Shown: in pieces, positions 1 to 5,281 of the stretch
Layout: each line of letters opens with the position of its first letter
Numbering within the stretch: position 1 is the stretch's first letter
Assembly: GCA_025450495.1 (NCBI GenBank)
Contig: JANWHI010000038.1
Coordinates: 1 to 5,281, forward strand
Direction: 5' to 3'
Source: Candidatus Dormiibacter sp.
Lineage (GTDB): Bacteria > Chloroflexota > Dormibacteria > UBA8260
Length of the DNA stretch: 5,281 bases
Program-made: the position numbers and the translations under genes
The notes under the pieces: model-generated
Database searches by the model: none
The model's input: only the letters and a program-made list of their open reading frames with translations
What the model was told of the DNA's origin: nothing

Positions 1-82
1 CGGACCCGTAGAAATCGGACATGCCCATGCAGCCGAGCCCGATCGCCGATACCTCGAGGTCGCCGAGCCTGCGTCGCTTCAT
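1..82 (-). CDS. Aldo/keto reductase, N-terminal fragment cut by window edge
   Basis: Only the first 27 codons are visible; the gene continues beyond base 1. The minus strand reads from ATG at 82 as MKRRRLGDLEVSAIGLGCMG and then MSDFYGS. This is the classic N-terminus of NADPH-dependent aldo/keto reductases of the YakC/AKR13 type (first strand, then the GLGCMGMS loop and FYG). Such enzymes are soluble TIM barrels that reduce aldehydes and ketones; the Asp-Tyr-Lys-His active site would lie outside the window, so activity cannot be judged. The start is secure: GAGGAG stands 8 bases upstream, and the ATG overlaps the TGA of the NADH dehydrogenase-like gene as ATGA, implying translational coupling. 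It is the fourth gene of the marR operon. The family call is firm; the substrate is unknown. Confidence 0.85.
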   Translation of the reverse strand, partial: MKRRRLGDLEVSAIGLGCMGMSDFYGS

Positions 83-1362
83 CTGGTTGTCTCCTCGATA
101 GCTTGGTGATAGCGGCTGGTGGCTGAGGCCTCGGTGATGAGCCGCACCGGGCGGTCGTAGAAGATGTAGTTCCAGGCCCAGTTGAGCAGCACGACCGCCT
201 TGCTGCGGAAGGTGATGATGTAGGCGAGGTGGACGAACAGCCACATCAGCCAGCCGATGAACCCGTCCACCCGGATCGGGCCGAGCTGCACCACCGCGTG
301 GTTCCGGCCCACCGTGGCCATGGTGCCCTTGTCACGGTAGCGGAACGTCGTGGCCTGCCCACCGTCGAGCCGAGAGATCACGTTTCGCCCGGCGTGCGTC
401 CCCTGCTGGATGGCCACCGGCGCGAGCATCGGCAGCGCTGTGCCGCGATCGTCAAGCTCGGCCATGTCGCCGATCACCTGGACCTCGTCGTGGCCCGGCA
501 ATTGCAGCGTCGGCCGCACCGCCACCCGCCCGAGCCGGGACACCCGCGCCGCGAGCTGCTCACCGAGCGCCGAGGCGCGCACCCCGGCCGTCCAGATCAC
601 CGTCGCCGCCTCGATGGTCGTGCCGTCGTCGAGCGTGACCCCGCGCCCATCCGCGTGCGCGACCGTGCGTCCGAACACCAGCTCGATTCCGCGACGGCGG
701 AGCACCGCCTCCGCCTTGGCAGCGAGGCGCGGATGGAACGCGTCGAGGACGCGCGAGCGACCCTCGATGAGGATCACCCGGACCGGCCTGAAATCCAGCC
801 GCGGGAAATCCTTGGGGAGGAGATGGCTGAACAGCTCGCTGAGCGCGCCCGCGTACTCGACGCCCGTCGGACCGCCGCCGGCGATGACGAACGTCAGCAG
901 GCGGTGGCGCTCGCGGTCATCGGTGCACTCCGCGGCACGCTCGAACCGCTCGAGCACGTCGGCGCGCAGCGTCAACGCATCGTTGAGCCCCTTCAGGCCG
1001 AGAGTGTGCGCGGCGATGTCCTCGTGGCCGAAGTGGTTGGTCGCCGCTCCTGCCGCGACGATCAGGTGGTCGTAGGCAAGTGCACCGGCGTCGGTCTGGA
1101 CCTGGTGTCGCTCGAGGTCGATCGCGAGCACCTCGGTCATGCGCACGTCGCAGTTGCGCTGATGACGCAGCAGCGTTCGCACCGGGTGAGCGATCTCCGA
1201 CGGGTCGAGCAGGCCCGAGGCCACCTGATACAGCAACGGCTGGAAGAGGTGGTAGTTGTGCCTGTCGACGACCAGCACATCGGCATCCGCCCCGCGCAGC
1301 GCACGCGCCGCGCTGATACCACCGAAGCCGGCCCCGACGATGACCACACGCGACCTCGCCAC
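79..1362 (-). CDS. Type II NADH dehydrogenase-like FAD/NAD(P) oxidoreductase
   Basis: A 427-residue flavoprotein of the NDH-2 family, which oxidises NADH and passes electrons to membrane quinone without pumping protons. Visible marks are the FAD Rossmann motif VIVGAGFGG (residues 7-15), the HLFQPLLYQVA block (38-48), the second dinucleotide motif for NAD(P)H, IAGGGPTGVE (160-169), the TAGV element (258-261), the C-terminal FAD contact VIGDMA (296-301), and a hydrophobic tail, about 367-402, of the kind that anchors NDH-2 to the inner membrane face. The length is normal for the family. The quinone-site motif usually written AQxAxQ reads APVAIQ (314-319), with Pro315 in place of the first Gln. 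The GTG at 1362 was chosen because GGGAGG lies 9 bases upstream and the FAD motif begins a few residues in. The frame stays open back to 2706, but that part is only a shadow of the exporter gene. The stop overlaps the next gene's ATG. The true acceptor might be something other than respiratory quinone. Confidence 0.9.
   Translation of the reverse strand: MARSRVVIVGAGFGGISAARALRGADADVLVVDRHNYHLFQPLLYQVASGLLDPSEIAHPVRTLLRHQRNCDVRMTEVLAIDLERHQVQTDAGALAYDHLIVAAGAATNHFGHEDIAAHTLGLKGLNDALTLRADVLERFERAAECTDDRERHRLLTFVIAGGGPTGVEYAGALSELFSHLLPKDFPRLDFRPVRVILIEGRSRVLDAFHPRLAAKAEAVLRRRGIELVFGRTVAHADGRGVTLDDGTTIEAATVIWTAGVRASALGEQLAARVSRLGRVAVRPTLQLPGHDEVQVIGDMAELDDRGTALPMLAPVAIQQGTHAGRNVISRLDGGQATTFRYRDKGTMATVGRNHAVVQLGPIRVDGFIGWLMWLFVHLAYIITFRSKAVVLLNWAWNYIFYDRPVRLITEASATSRYHQAIEETTR
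91..96 (-). promoter_or_regulatory. Ribosome binding site of the aldo/keto reductase
   Basis: The minus strand reads GAGGAG, followed by 8 bases and ATG at 82. It lies inside the 3' end of the upstream NADH dehydrogenase-like gene and fixes the start of the truncated reductase, which otherwise has little sequence to support it. Confidence 0.75.
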
Positions 1363-1371
1363 CTTCCCGTG

Positions 1372-1377
1372 CCTCCC
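1372..1377 (-). promoter_or_regulatory. Ribosome binding site setting the NDH-2-like GTG start
   Basis: GGGAGG on the minus strand, 9 bases before the GTG at 1362, within the 26-base gap after the exporter stop codon. It decides the start, because the same frame is open for over a kilobase upstream and would otherwise give a falsely long protein. Confidence 0.7.
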
Positions 1378-1388
1378 GCTGCCGGCGC

Positions 1389-2687
1389 CTATTCGCGCGC
1401 CGTCACGGTACTCGCGTCGGCGCCGCCGATGTTCGGCACCGAGCGGCGCTCGGGGAGGCGGGTTCCACGCGCGCGCATGGCGATGATGCCGCCCACCGCC
1501 GCGGCAACGGTGACGCCTCCCGCGGCCAGGCAGTATGCCCAGGTTCCGTACTGGCCGCAGAGCCACCCCGTGAACAGGCCGCCGAGCGGCGCGGTGCCGA
1601 AGAACACGTACCCGTAGAGGGACAGCACGCGCCCGCGCAGCCGGTCGGGCACGACCATCTGCAGCGACGAGTTGCTCTGCGAACCGTAGATCGAGAAGGT
1701 GAAGCCGGTGAACACCAGGATCACGCAGGCCAGCCAGACGGTGGTGACCGGGGCCAGCACCAGCAGGGACGCGCCGAAACCGAGGGCGCCGGCGAGCATC
1801 CAGGTGAGGCTGGCGCGCGACAGCGAGGCAGAGGTCAACGCACCCGCCAGCGCGCCGCCGCCGAACGAGGCGCTGAGGATGCCGAACACCTCCGGGCCCG
1901 ACGCCAGCGTGTGCGCAGTCAGCACCGGCAGCAACACGTTGAAGTTGATCGCCAGGGTCGCGATCACGAGCATCACCATCAGCACGAGGCGCACGCTCGG
2001 GGTGCGCCACGCGTACGACAGTCCCTCGCCGACGCCGCGCAGCAGCGTCGGCCGCGAGGTGCCGCGATCGATCGCGTGCAGATCCCGGTCGCGCATCAGC
2101 AGCAGCGCACCCACCACCGCGACGTAGCTGATCGCGTTGATGAGGAAGCACACGCCCACCCCGGTGGTGGCGATCAGGACGCCGGCGATGGCCGGGCCGA
2201 CCACTCGCGAGACATTGAAGAGGCTCGAGTTGAGCGCGATCGCGTTGGGCAGCTCGCGGCGGCCCACCATCTGGATGGTGAACGCCTGTCGCACCGGGGT
2301 GTCGAGGATGAGGACGCAGCCCATCGCCGCGGCGAGGAGGAACACCTCCCACACCTGGGCGCTGTGGGTCAGGGCAAGGCCGGCGAGCGCTGCGGCCACC
2401 GCCATCGACGCGAGCTGGGTGAAGACCAGCGTCAGGCGTGCGTTGAGCCGGTCCGCCAGCGAGCCGCCGAAGAGCCCACCGATCGCGTAGGGGCCGAACT
2501 GGCAGAGCGACAGCGCCCCGACCGCCAACGCGGAGCCGTGGGTGAGCTGGAGCACGAACCACGCCTGGGCCACGTTCTGCATCCAGGTTCCGCTCAGCGA
2601 CACGACCTGGCCGCCGAAGTACAGGCGGTAGTTGCGATGTCGCCTGAGCGACGCAAACGTGCGCGAGGACGCGGACGCCAGGCTCAC
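1389..2687 (-). CDS. MFS exporter, EntS/DHA3-like (MFS_3)
   Basis: A 432-residue major facilitator, the usual length for a 12-helix proton-driven transporter in the cytoplasmic membrane. The opening SLRRHRNYRLYFGGQVVSLS, followed by GTWMQNVAQAWFVL (33-46), is typical of the MFS_3 group that includes the enterobactin exporter EntS and macrolide efflux proteins. MFS motif A is seen as GGSLADRLNAR (74-84) between helices 2 and 3. The LDTPVRQAF element after helix 4 is also characteristic, and hydrophobic segments continue to about residue 410. The GTG start at 2687 overlaps the marR stop as GTGA and has GGTGGAG 5 bases upstream, so translation is probably coupled to the repressor. Gene order (MarR then exporter) suggests efflux of the compound sensed by MarR. 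The substrate could be a drug, siderophore or metabolite and cannot be read from the sequence. Confidence 0.9.
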   Translation of the reverse strand: MSLASASSRTFASLRRHRNYRLYFGGQVVSLSGTWMQNVAQAWFVLQLTHGSALAVGALSLCQFGPYAIGGLFGGSLADRLNARLTLVFTQLASMAVAAALAGLALTHSAQVWEVFLLAAAMGCVLILDTPVRQAFTIQMVGRRELPNAIALNSSLFNVSRVVGPAIAGVLIATTGVGVCFLINAISYVAVVGALLLMRDRDLHAIDRGTSRPTLLRGVGEGLSYAWRTPSVRLVLMVMLVIATLAINFNVLLPVLTAHTLASGPEVFGILSASFGGGALAGALTSASLSRASLTWMLAGALGFGASLLVLAPVTTVWLACVILVFTGFTFSIYGSQSNSSLQMVVPDRLRGRVLSLYGYVFFGTAPLGGLFTGWLCGQYGTWAYCLAAGGVTVAAAVGGIIAMRARGTRLPERRSVPNIGGADASTVTARE

Positions 2688-3169
2688 GTGCGCTCCACCA
2701 GCGCACTGAGGCCGTCGATGGCGGCGTCGATGGCGCGGAGCTGCTCGGTGGGAAGGTCGCGCAGGCCCGCCGCCAGCCAGGCGGCGCGGCGTGAACGCAC
2801 TGCGCGGAGCACGCGCTGACCCTCGGGAGTGTTGGTGAGCCCGACCCTGCGGCGATCGCCCCCGCCGCTGCGGCTGCGCATCACCAGGCCCGCGGCCTCG
2901 AGGCGGTCGATGTGGTTGGAGATGGACGACGCCGAGGTGCTCTCCCGCGCTGCCAGCTCGGCGACACCGATCCCCGGGGTCCTGCTGATCGACGAGAGCA
3001 ACGACACCTGGCTGCTGCCCAGGCCCAGCGCGTGAAGCTCGCGGCGCAGATGCCTGTTGAGATGCAGCAGGACGGGGCGGAGGCGGTTGGCCACCCCGAC
3101 CGGGTCGAGGGCCTGCGCATCCGGCGCCGCTGCCGGCCGGGCCCTGTCGATCACCGCTTCGTCCACCAT
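2684..3169 (-). CDS. MarR-family winged-helix transcriptional regulator
   Basis: A 161-residue protein of normal MarR size, expected to act as a dimeric DNA-binding repressor released by a small ligand. An N-terminal dimerisation helix spans about 23-48. It is followed by the helix-turn-helix: GIGVAELAARESTSASSISN (66-85) with the recognition helix at about 79-92 (SASSISNHIDRLEAAG), then the wing with the family signature DRRR (105-108) and VGLT (109-112). A C-terminal helix pair (about 113-161) completes the dimer. There is no cysteine anywhere, so an OhrR-type thiol switch is excluded and ligand binding is more likely. The ATG at 3169 follows the promoter -10 by only 11 bases and has no clear Shine-Dalgarno sequence, suggesting a nearly leaderless message. 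It heads the operon with the exporter and two oxidoreductases and probably represses its own promoter. The inducer is unknown. Confidence 0.92.
   Translation of the reverse strand: MVDEAVIDRARPAAAPDAQALDPVGVANRLRPVLLHLNRHLRRELHALGLGSSQVSLLSSISRTPGIGVAELAARESTSASSISNHIDRLEAAGLVMRSRSGGGDRRRVGLTNTPEGQRVLRAVRSRRAAWLAAGLRDLPTEQLRAIDAAIDGLSALVERT
2693..2699 (-). promoter_or_regulatory. Ribosome binding site of the MFS exporter
   Basis: GGTGGAG on the minus strand, 5 bases before the GTG at 2687, lying inside the last codons of marR. It supports the GTGA overlap start over later start codons in the exporter. Confidence 0.65.
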
Positions 3170-3180
3170 GTCCGCAGATG

Positions 3181-3209
3181 ATTATAGAAGCTAACTATCT
3201 TCTCGGCAA
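3181..3209 (-). promoter_or_regulatory. Sigma-70-type promoter of the marR operon
   Basis: On the minus strand, TTGCCG (3209-3204) is followed by a 17-base spacer and a perfect TATAAT (3186-3181), the optimal housekeeping arrangement. The stretch is strikingly AT-rich inside a roughly 70% G+C window. Transcription would be expected to begin around 3171-3175, leaving only a few untranslated bases before the marR ATG. The match is seen directly; use in vivo is inferred. Confidence 0.75.
3184..3203. promoter_or_regulatory. Candidate MarR operator overlapping the promoter
   Basis: Two small inverted repeats share this stretch: ATAG (3184-3187) pairs with CTAT (3195-3198) across 7 bases, and AGAAG (3186-3190) pairs with CTTCT (3199-3203) across 8 bases. 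The minus strand core TAGTTAGCTTCTA has the AT-rich, dyadic look common in MarR operators. It covers the spacer and part of the -10, where a bound repressor would block RNA polymerase. It sits between divergent genes, so it could also affect the GH5 gene. The dyads are short and could be chance in AT-rich DNA. Confidence 0.45.
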
Positions 3210-3242
3210 CCTCCGTCACCGCTCTGATGCGACCATGCGGGC

Positions 3243-4688
3243 GTGAAGCGTTTGGGATGGCGCCCCGGCCGGCGCGGGGAGGGACTGGCGCGGGGTCCGC
3301 GCTGCTTCGTGGCCCTGGTGCTCGGCATCATCGCCGGGCTGATCTGGACCGAGCTGCCCGTCGATGAGCTGGTCAGCCACGTCGGCGCCGCCGACCGTCC
3401 ACCGGCGCAGAACGCGCTGCCCTGGCTGTCAGTGCACGACCGCCGCATCGTCGACGAGTCCGGTCGCACCGTGCTGCTGCGAGGCTTCAACACGTCGACC
3501 CTCCTCGAGTCGACGGTGCTGCGCTCGCCGCTCGACGACGAGGACGCGACCATGATGGAGAGCGACGGCTTCGACGTGGTTCGCCTCGCGGTCTCCTGGG
3601 GGCGATTGGAACCGCAGCGTGGCCAGTGGGACCAGGGGTACCTGGACGACATCGCCGCGACCGTGCGCATGCTCACCGCGCACCACCTCTGGGTCGTGCT
3701 CGACATGCACTTCCTCGACTGGAGCTCGAACTTCGGCGGCTCGGGCGCGCCGGCGTGGGCGAGCGTGCCGTTGGCGCCCGATCTGCACCTCAGCGTGCTG
3801 GGCGACTGGCAGCGCCACCTGTCGCCCGCGGTGAACCTGGCCAACTCGTACTTCTGGGTGTCACCCGACTGGCAGGCCGACTACATGCGCGCCTGGCAGG
3901 TGGTCGCCGAGCGTTTCCGCTCCGACAGCGGTGTCGCCGGCTACGACCTCTACAACGAGCCGCACGCCATCCCGCTGCCACCGGTGCGGTTCGAGAAGGA
4001 TTTCATGTGGCCGCTGTACGCCCGCACCATCGACGCCATCGGGGCGGTGGACCCCAACCACCTGTTCATCGTCGAGGGTCAGTTGCTATCGGCCTTCGGC
4101 ACGGCCATCGTGCCGCTCCGGGCGCCCAACCTCGTGTACTCGCCGCATGAGTACACCGGCTCGCTGGTGCCGCCCATCTTCGACGGCAACCCGCAGCCGC
4201 TCGACGACCACGTGCGCCAGAGCGCCAACGAGGCCTTCCGGGTCCCGGGTGCGCTGTGGATCGGCGAGTGGGGGATCTCGGCGACGCAGGCCCAGGCCAC
4301 CACCTGGATCGATGACGCCCTGGCGGCTTTCACCGCCGCCGGGGCGGGCTGGGCCTGGTGGCAATGGCGCGAAGACTCGCCGTGGGGCGTGCGCGACACC
4401 GCGGGCCACACCAACCTCGCCCTGCTCGACCACCGTGCCCGGCCCTACCTGGCGGCGTCACCCGCCGGCGTGTCGGTCGCGGCGCCGGCAGCCGCCGGCG
4501 TCACCCTGGCGCTGACCGTCGACCGCACCTACACAGGTGGCGACATCGACGTGTCCTACCCGGCCCTCCATCATCCGCCGCAGGCGAGCTCGACGTGCGC
4601 CGCGTTCTCGAGCCGGTGGGATCCGACCACCGCGCGCCTGGTCATCAGCGCCGCGGCGGGCGGTCCGTGCATCATCGCAACCACCTGA
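3243..4688 (+). CDS. Endoglycoceramidase-like GH5 glycoside hydrolase, membrane-anchored or secreted
   Basis: A 481-residue clan-A glycosidase. A basic N-terminus (KRLGWRPGRR) precedes one hydrophobic segment (about 21-36), either a signal anchor or an uncleaved-looking signal peptide, so the enzyme should act outside the cytoplasmic membrane. The TIM barrel runs from about 60 to 390. It shows LRGFN (79-83), VVRLAVSWGRLEP (112-124) with the GH5 Arg114, VVLDMH (151-156), the FGGSGAPAWA loop (164-173), GYDLYNEP (233-240) with acid/base Glu239, PHEY (301-304), IGEWG (340-344) with nucleophile Glu342, and the aromatic WAWWQW (370-375). The SWGRLEP, GGxGAPxWA and GYDLxNEP blocks, and the length near 490, resemble bacterial endoglycoceramidases, which release glycans from glycosphingolipids. 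An Ala/Pro-rich linker (about 408-425) leads to a small C-terminal domain, likely a beta-sandwich, with Cys452 and Cys476. GTG at 3243 is the first start after an in-frame TGA (3225-3227) and keeps the basic n-region; no clear Shine-Dalgarno sequence is seen. A related GH5 specificity remains possible. Confidence 0.87.
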   Translation: MKRLGWRPGRRGEGLARGPRCFVALVLGIIAGLIWTELPVDELVSHVGAADRPPAQNALPWLSVHDRRIVDESGRTVLLRGFNTSTLLESTVLRSPLDDEDATMMESDGFDVVRLAVSWGRLEPQRGQWDQGYLDDIAATVRMLTAHHLWVVLDMHFLDWSSNFGGSGAPAWASVPLAPDLHLSVLGDWQRHLSPAVNLANSYFWVSPDWQADYMRAWQVVAERFRSDSGVAGYDLYNEPHAIPLPPVRFEKDFMWPLYARTIDAIGAVDPNHLFIVEGQLLSAFGTAIVPLRAPNLVYSPHEYTGSLVPPIFDGNPQPLDDHVRQSANEAFRVPGALWIGEWGISATQAQATTWIDDALAAFTAAGAGWAWWQWREDSPWGVRDTAGHTNLALLDHRARPYLAASPAGVSVAAPAAAGVTLALTVDRTYTGGDIDVSYPALHHPPQASSTCAAFSSRWDPTTARLVISAAAGGPCIIATT

Positions 4689-4734
4689 GGACGTGTCCGC
4701 CCCCCAGTCTTGGCTGCGTGTCCGCTCTGACCCG

Positions 4735-5281
4735 TCAGCCGGTGGGCACGCGCAGGAAGCTCTCCGCGCTGCGACCCTCGCCGAGCCCGTTCTGCTCGGC
4801 GTTGAACCTGGCCCAGCCGCGGATGCGCTCGGCCAGGTCGTCCCAGTTGTCGTACTGGCTGGCGTGGCAGTGCAGCGCCGCCAGCTTGCGATCGATGGTG
4901 TCGGTGATGTCCACCACCGTGTCTCCCTGGGCCATCGCCATCAGGTAGATCTCGGGCACCGTGTGCGGCTCGAGTCCCTCCTTCTCGAGCAGGTCCATGT
5001 GGGCGAACGGGTTGCGCGCGTCGGGGTACACCGCCGACAGAGCCGCCTCACCGGCGGCCAGGTGGTCGGGGTGGCTGGCGAAGATGCGCTGGTAGTTGCG
5101 TTCGGGTGACTGTGTGACCACGCGCATTGGTTTGCGCTGGCGGATCACCCGGGTGATGTCGCGGCGCAGCTCGATGGTGGGCTGCACCTGTCCGTCCGGG
5201 TGGCCGAGAAAGGCGATGTCCGTGACCCCGACGACCGCCGCGGCGGCGGTCTGCTCCTCACGCCGGATCCGAGCCATCTCC
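4735..5281 (-). CDS. PIG-L/LmbE-family zinc deacetylase, C-terminal part
   Basis: 181 residues are visible, and the frame is open through the right edge, so the start lies beyond the window. The family comprises zinc-dependent amidases that deacetylate N-acetylglucosamine-type groups, such as MshB of mycothiol synthesis and glycopeptide or lincomycin pathway enzymes. The visible part begins after the metal-binding AHPDDxE motif, which is therefore missing here. It shows the typical EMARIRREEQTAAAAVVGV helix, then IAFLGHPDG, and the second metal motif SHPDHLAAGEAA, whose later His matches the third zinc ligand. The C-terminal QGDTVVDITDTIDRKLAAL and HxSQ (HASQY) elements are also characteristic. 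An internal ATG near 5277 lies inside the conserved helix and is not the start. The gene is convergent with the GH5 gene, 46 bases away. The substrate is undetermined. Confidence 0.87.
   Translation of the reverse strand, partial: EMARIRREEQTAAAAVVGVTDIAFLGHPDGQVQPTIELRRDITRVIRQRKPMRVVTQSPERNYQRIFASHPDHLAAGEAALSAVYPDARNPFAHMDLLEKEGLEPHTVPEIYLMAMAQGDTVVDITDTIDRKLAALHCHASQYDNWDDLAERIRGWARFNAEQNGLGEGRSAESFLRVPTG

Noticed and set aside
229..1617. Long plus-strand open frame (462 codons) opposite the NDH-2-like and exporter genes.
   Set aside because: His/Arg/Pro-rich, low-complexity translation with no recognisable domain. It is explained by high G+C codon bias on the antisense strand of real genes.
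1363..2706. The NDH-2-like frame stays open upstream, giving an apparent 875-residue fusion protein.
   Set aside because: The upstream part is an Arg/Pro-rich out-of-frame reading of the MFS exporter, which has a clear family match in its own frame and its own stop at 1389. GGGAGG plus GTG at 1362 gives a protein of normal NDH-2 length.
1911..2819. Plus-strand open frame across the exporter and marR.
   Set aside because: Shadow of two well-supported minus-strand genes; it crosses their boundary and has shadow-like composition (His, Arg, Gln, Ala).
3191..3844. Minus-strand open frame (217 codons) opposite the GH5 gene and running into the divergent control region.
   Set aside because: Ser/Arg/Thr-rich translation without a domain; the GH5 reading has complete catalytic motifs, and this frame would overwrite the marR promoter region.
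4462..4501. Direct repeat CCGCCGGCGT, two copies 30 bases apart.
   Set aside because: It lies in frame in the Ala/Pro-rich linker of the GH5 protein and reflects repeated A-G-V coding in GC-rich codons rather than a separate element.
4689..4725. Possible rho-independent terminator between the convergent genes.
   Set aside because: The stems are 3-4 base pairs with very short loops and no T run on either strand.

Overview
The window is about 70% G+C, with GTG starts on three of the five genes whose start is visible, short intergenic gaps and overlapping stop/start codons. This suggests a high-GC bacterium, most likely an actinobacterium. That is inference from composition and protein style; no marker gene settles the lineage.

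Layout. From 3169 down to the left edge, the minus strand carries one tightly packed operon: a MarR-type repressor (3169-2684), a 12-helix MFS exporter of the EntS/DHA3 kind (2687-1389), a type II NADH dehydrogenase-like flavoprotein (1362-79), and an aldo/keto reductase cut off by the window edge (82-<1). The joints are a GTGA overlap, a 26-base gap and an ATGA overlap. Each internal start has a purine-rich Shine-Dalgarno sequence. An AT-rich stretch upstream of marR holds a near-consensus promoter (TTGCCG, 17 bases, TATAAT) whose spacer and -10 are covered by small inverted repeats. This fits autoregulation by the MarR protein.

On the plus strand, divergent from the operon and separated by 73 bases, lies a secreted or membrane-anchored GH5 glycosidase resembling endoglycoceramidases (3243-4688), with both catalytic glutamates present. 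Convergent with it, after 46 bases, is the C-terminal part of a PIG-L/LmbE-type zinc deacetylase on the minus strand (4735->5281).

How the genes may work together. MarR plus exporter plus two pyridine-nucleotide oxidoreductases is a plausible inducible response to a small toxic, perhaps redox-active, compound: sense, export and reduce. This is inference from gene order; no substrate can be read from the sequence. The GH5 enzyme would cleave glycans or glycolipids outside the cytoplasmic membrane and has no obvious link to the operon beyond the shared divergent control region. I see no mobile element, CRISPR array, RNA gene or clearly novel system here.
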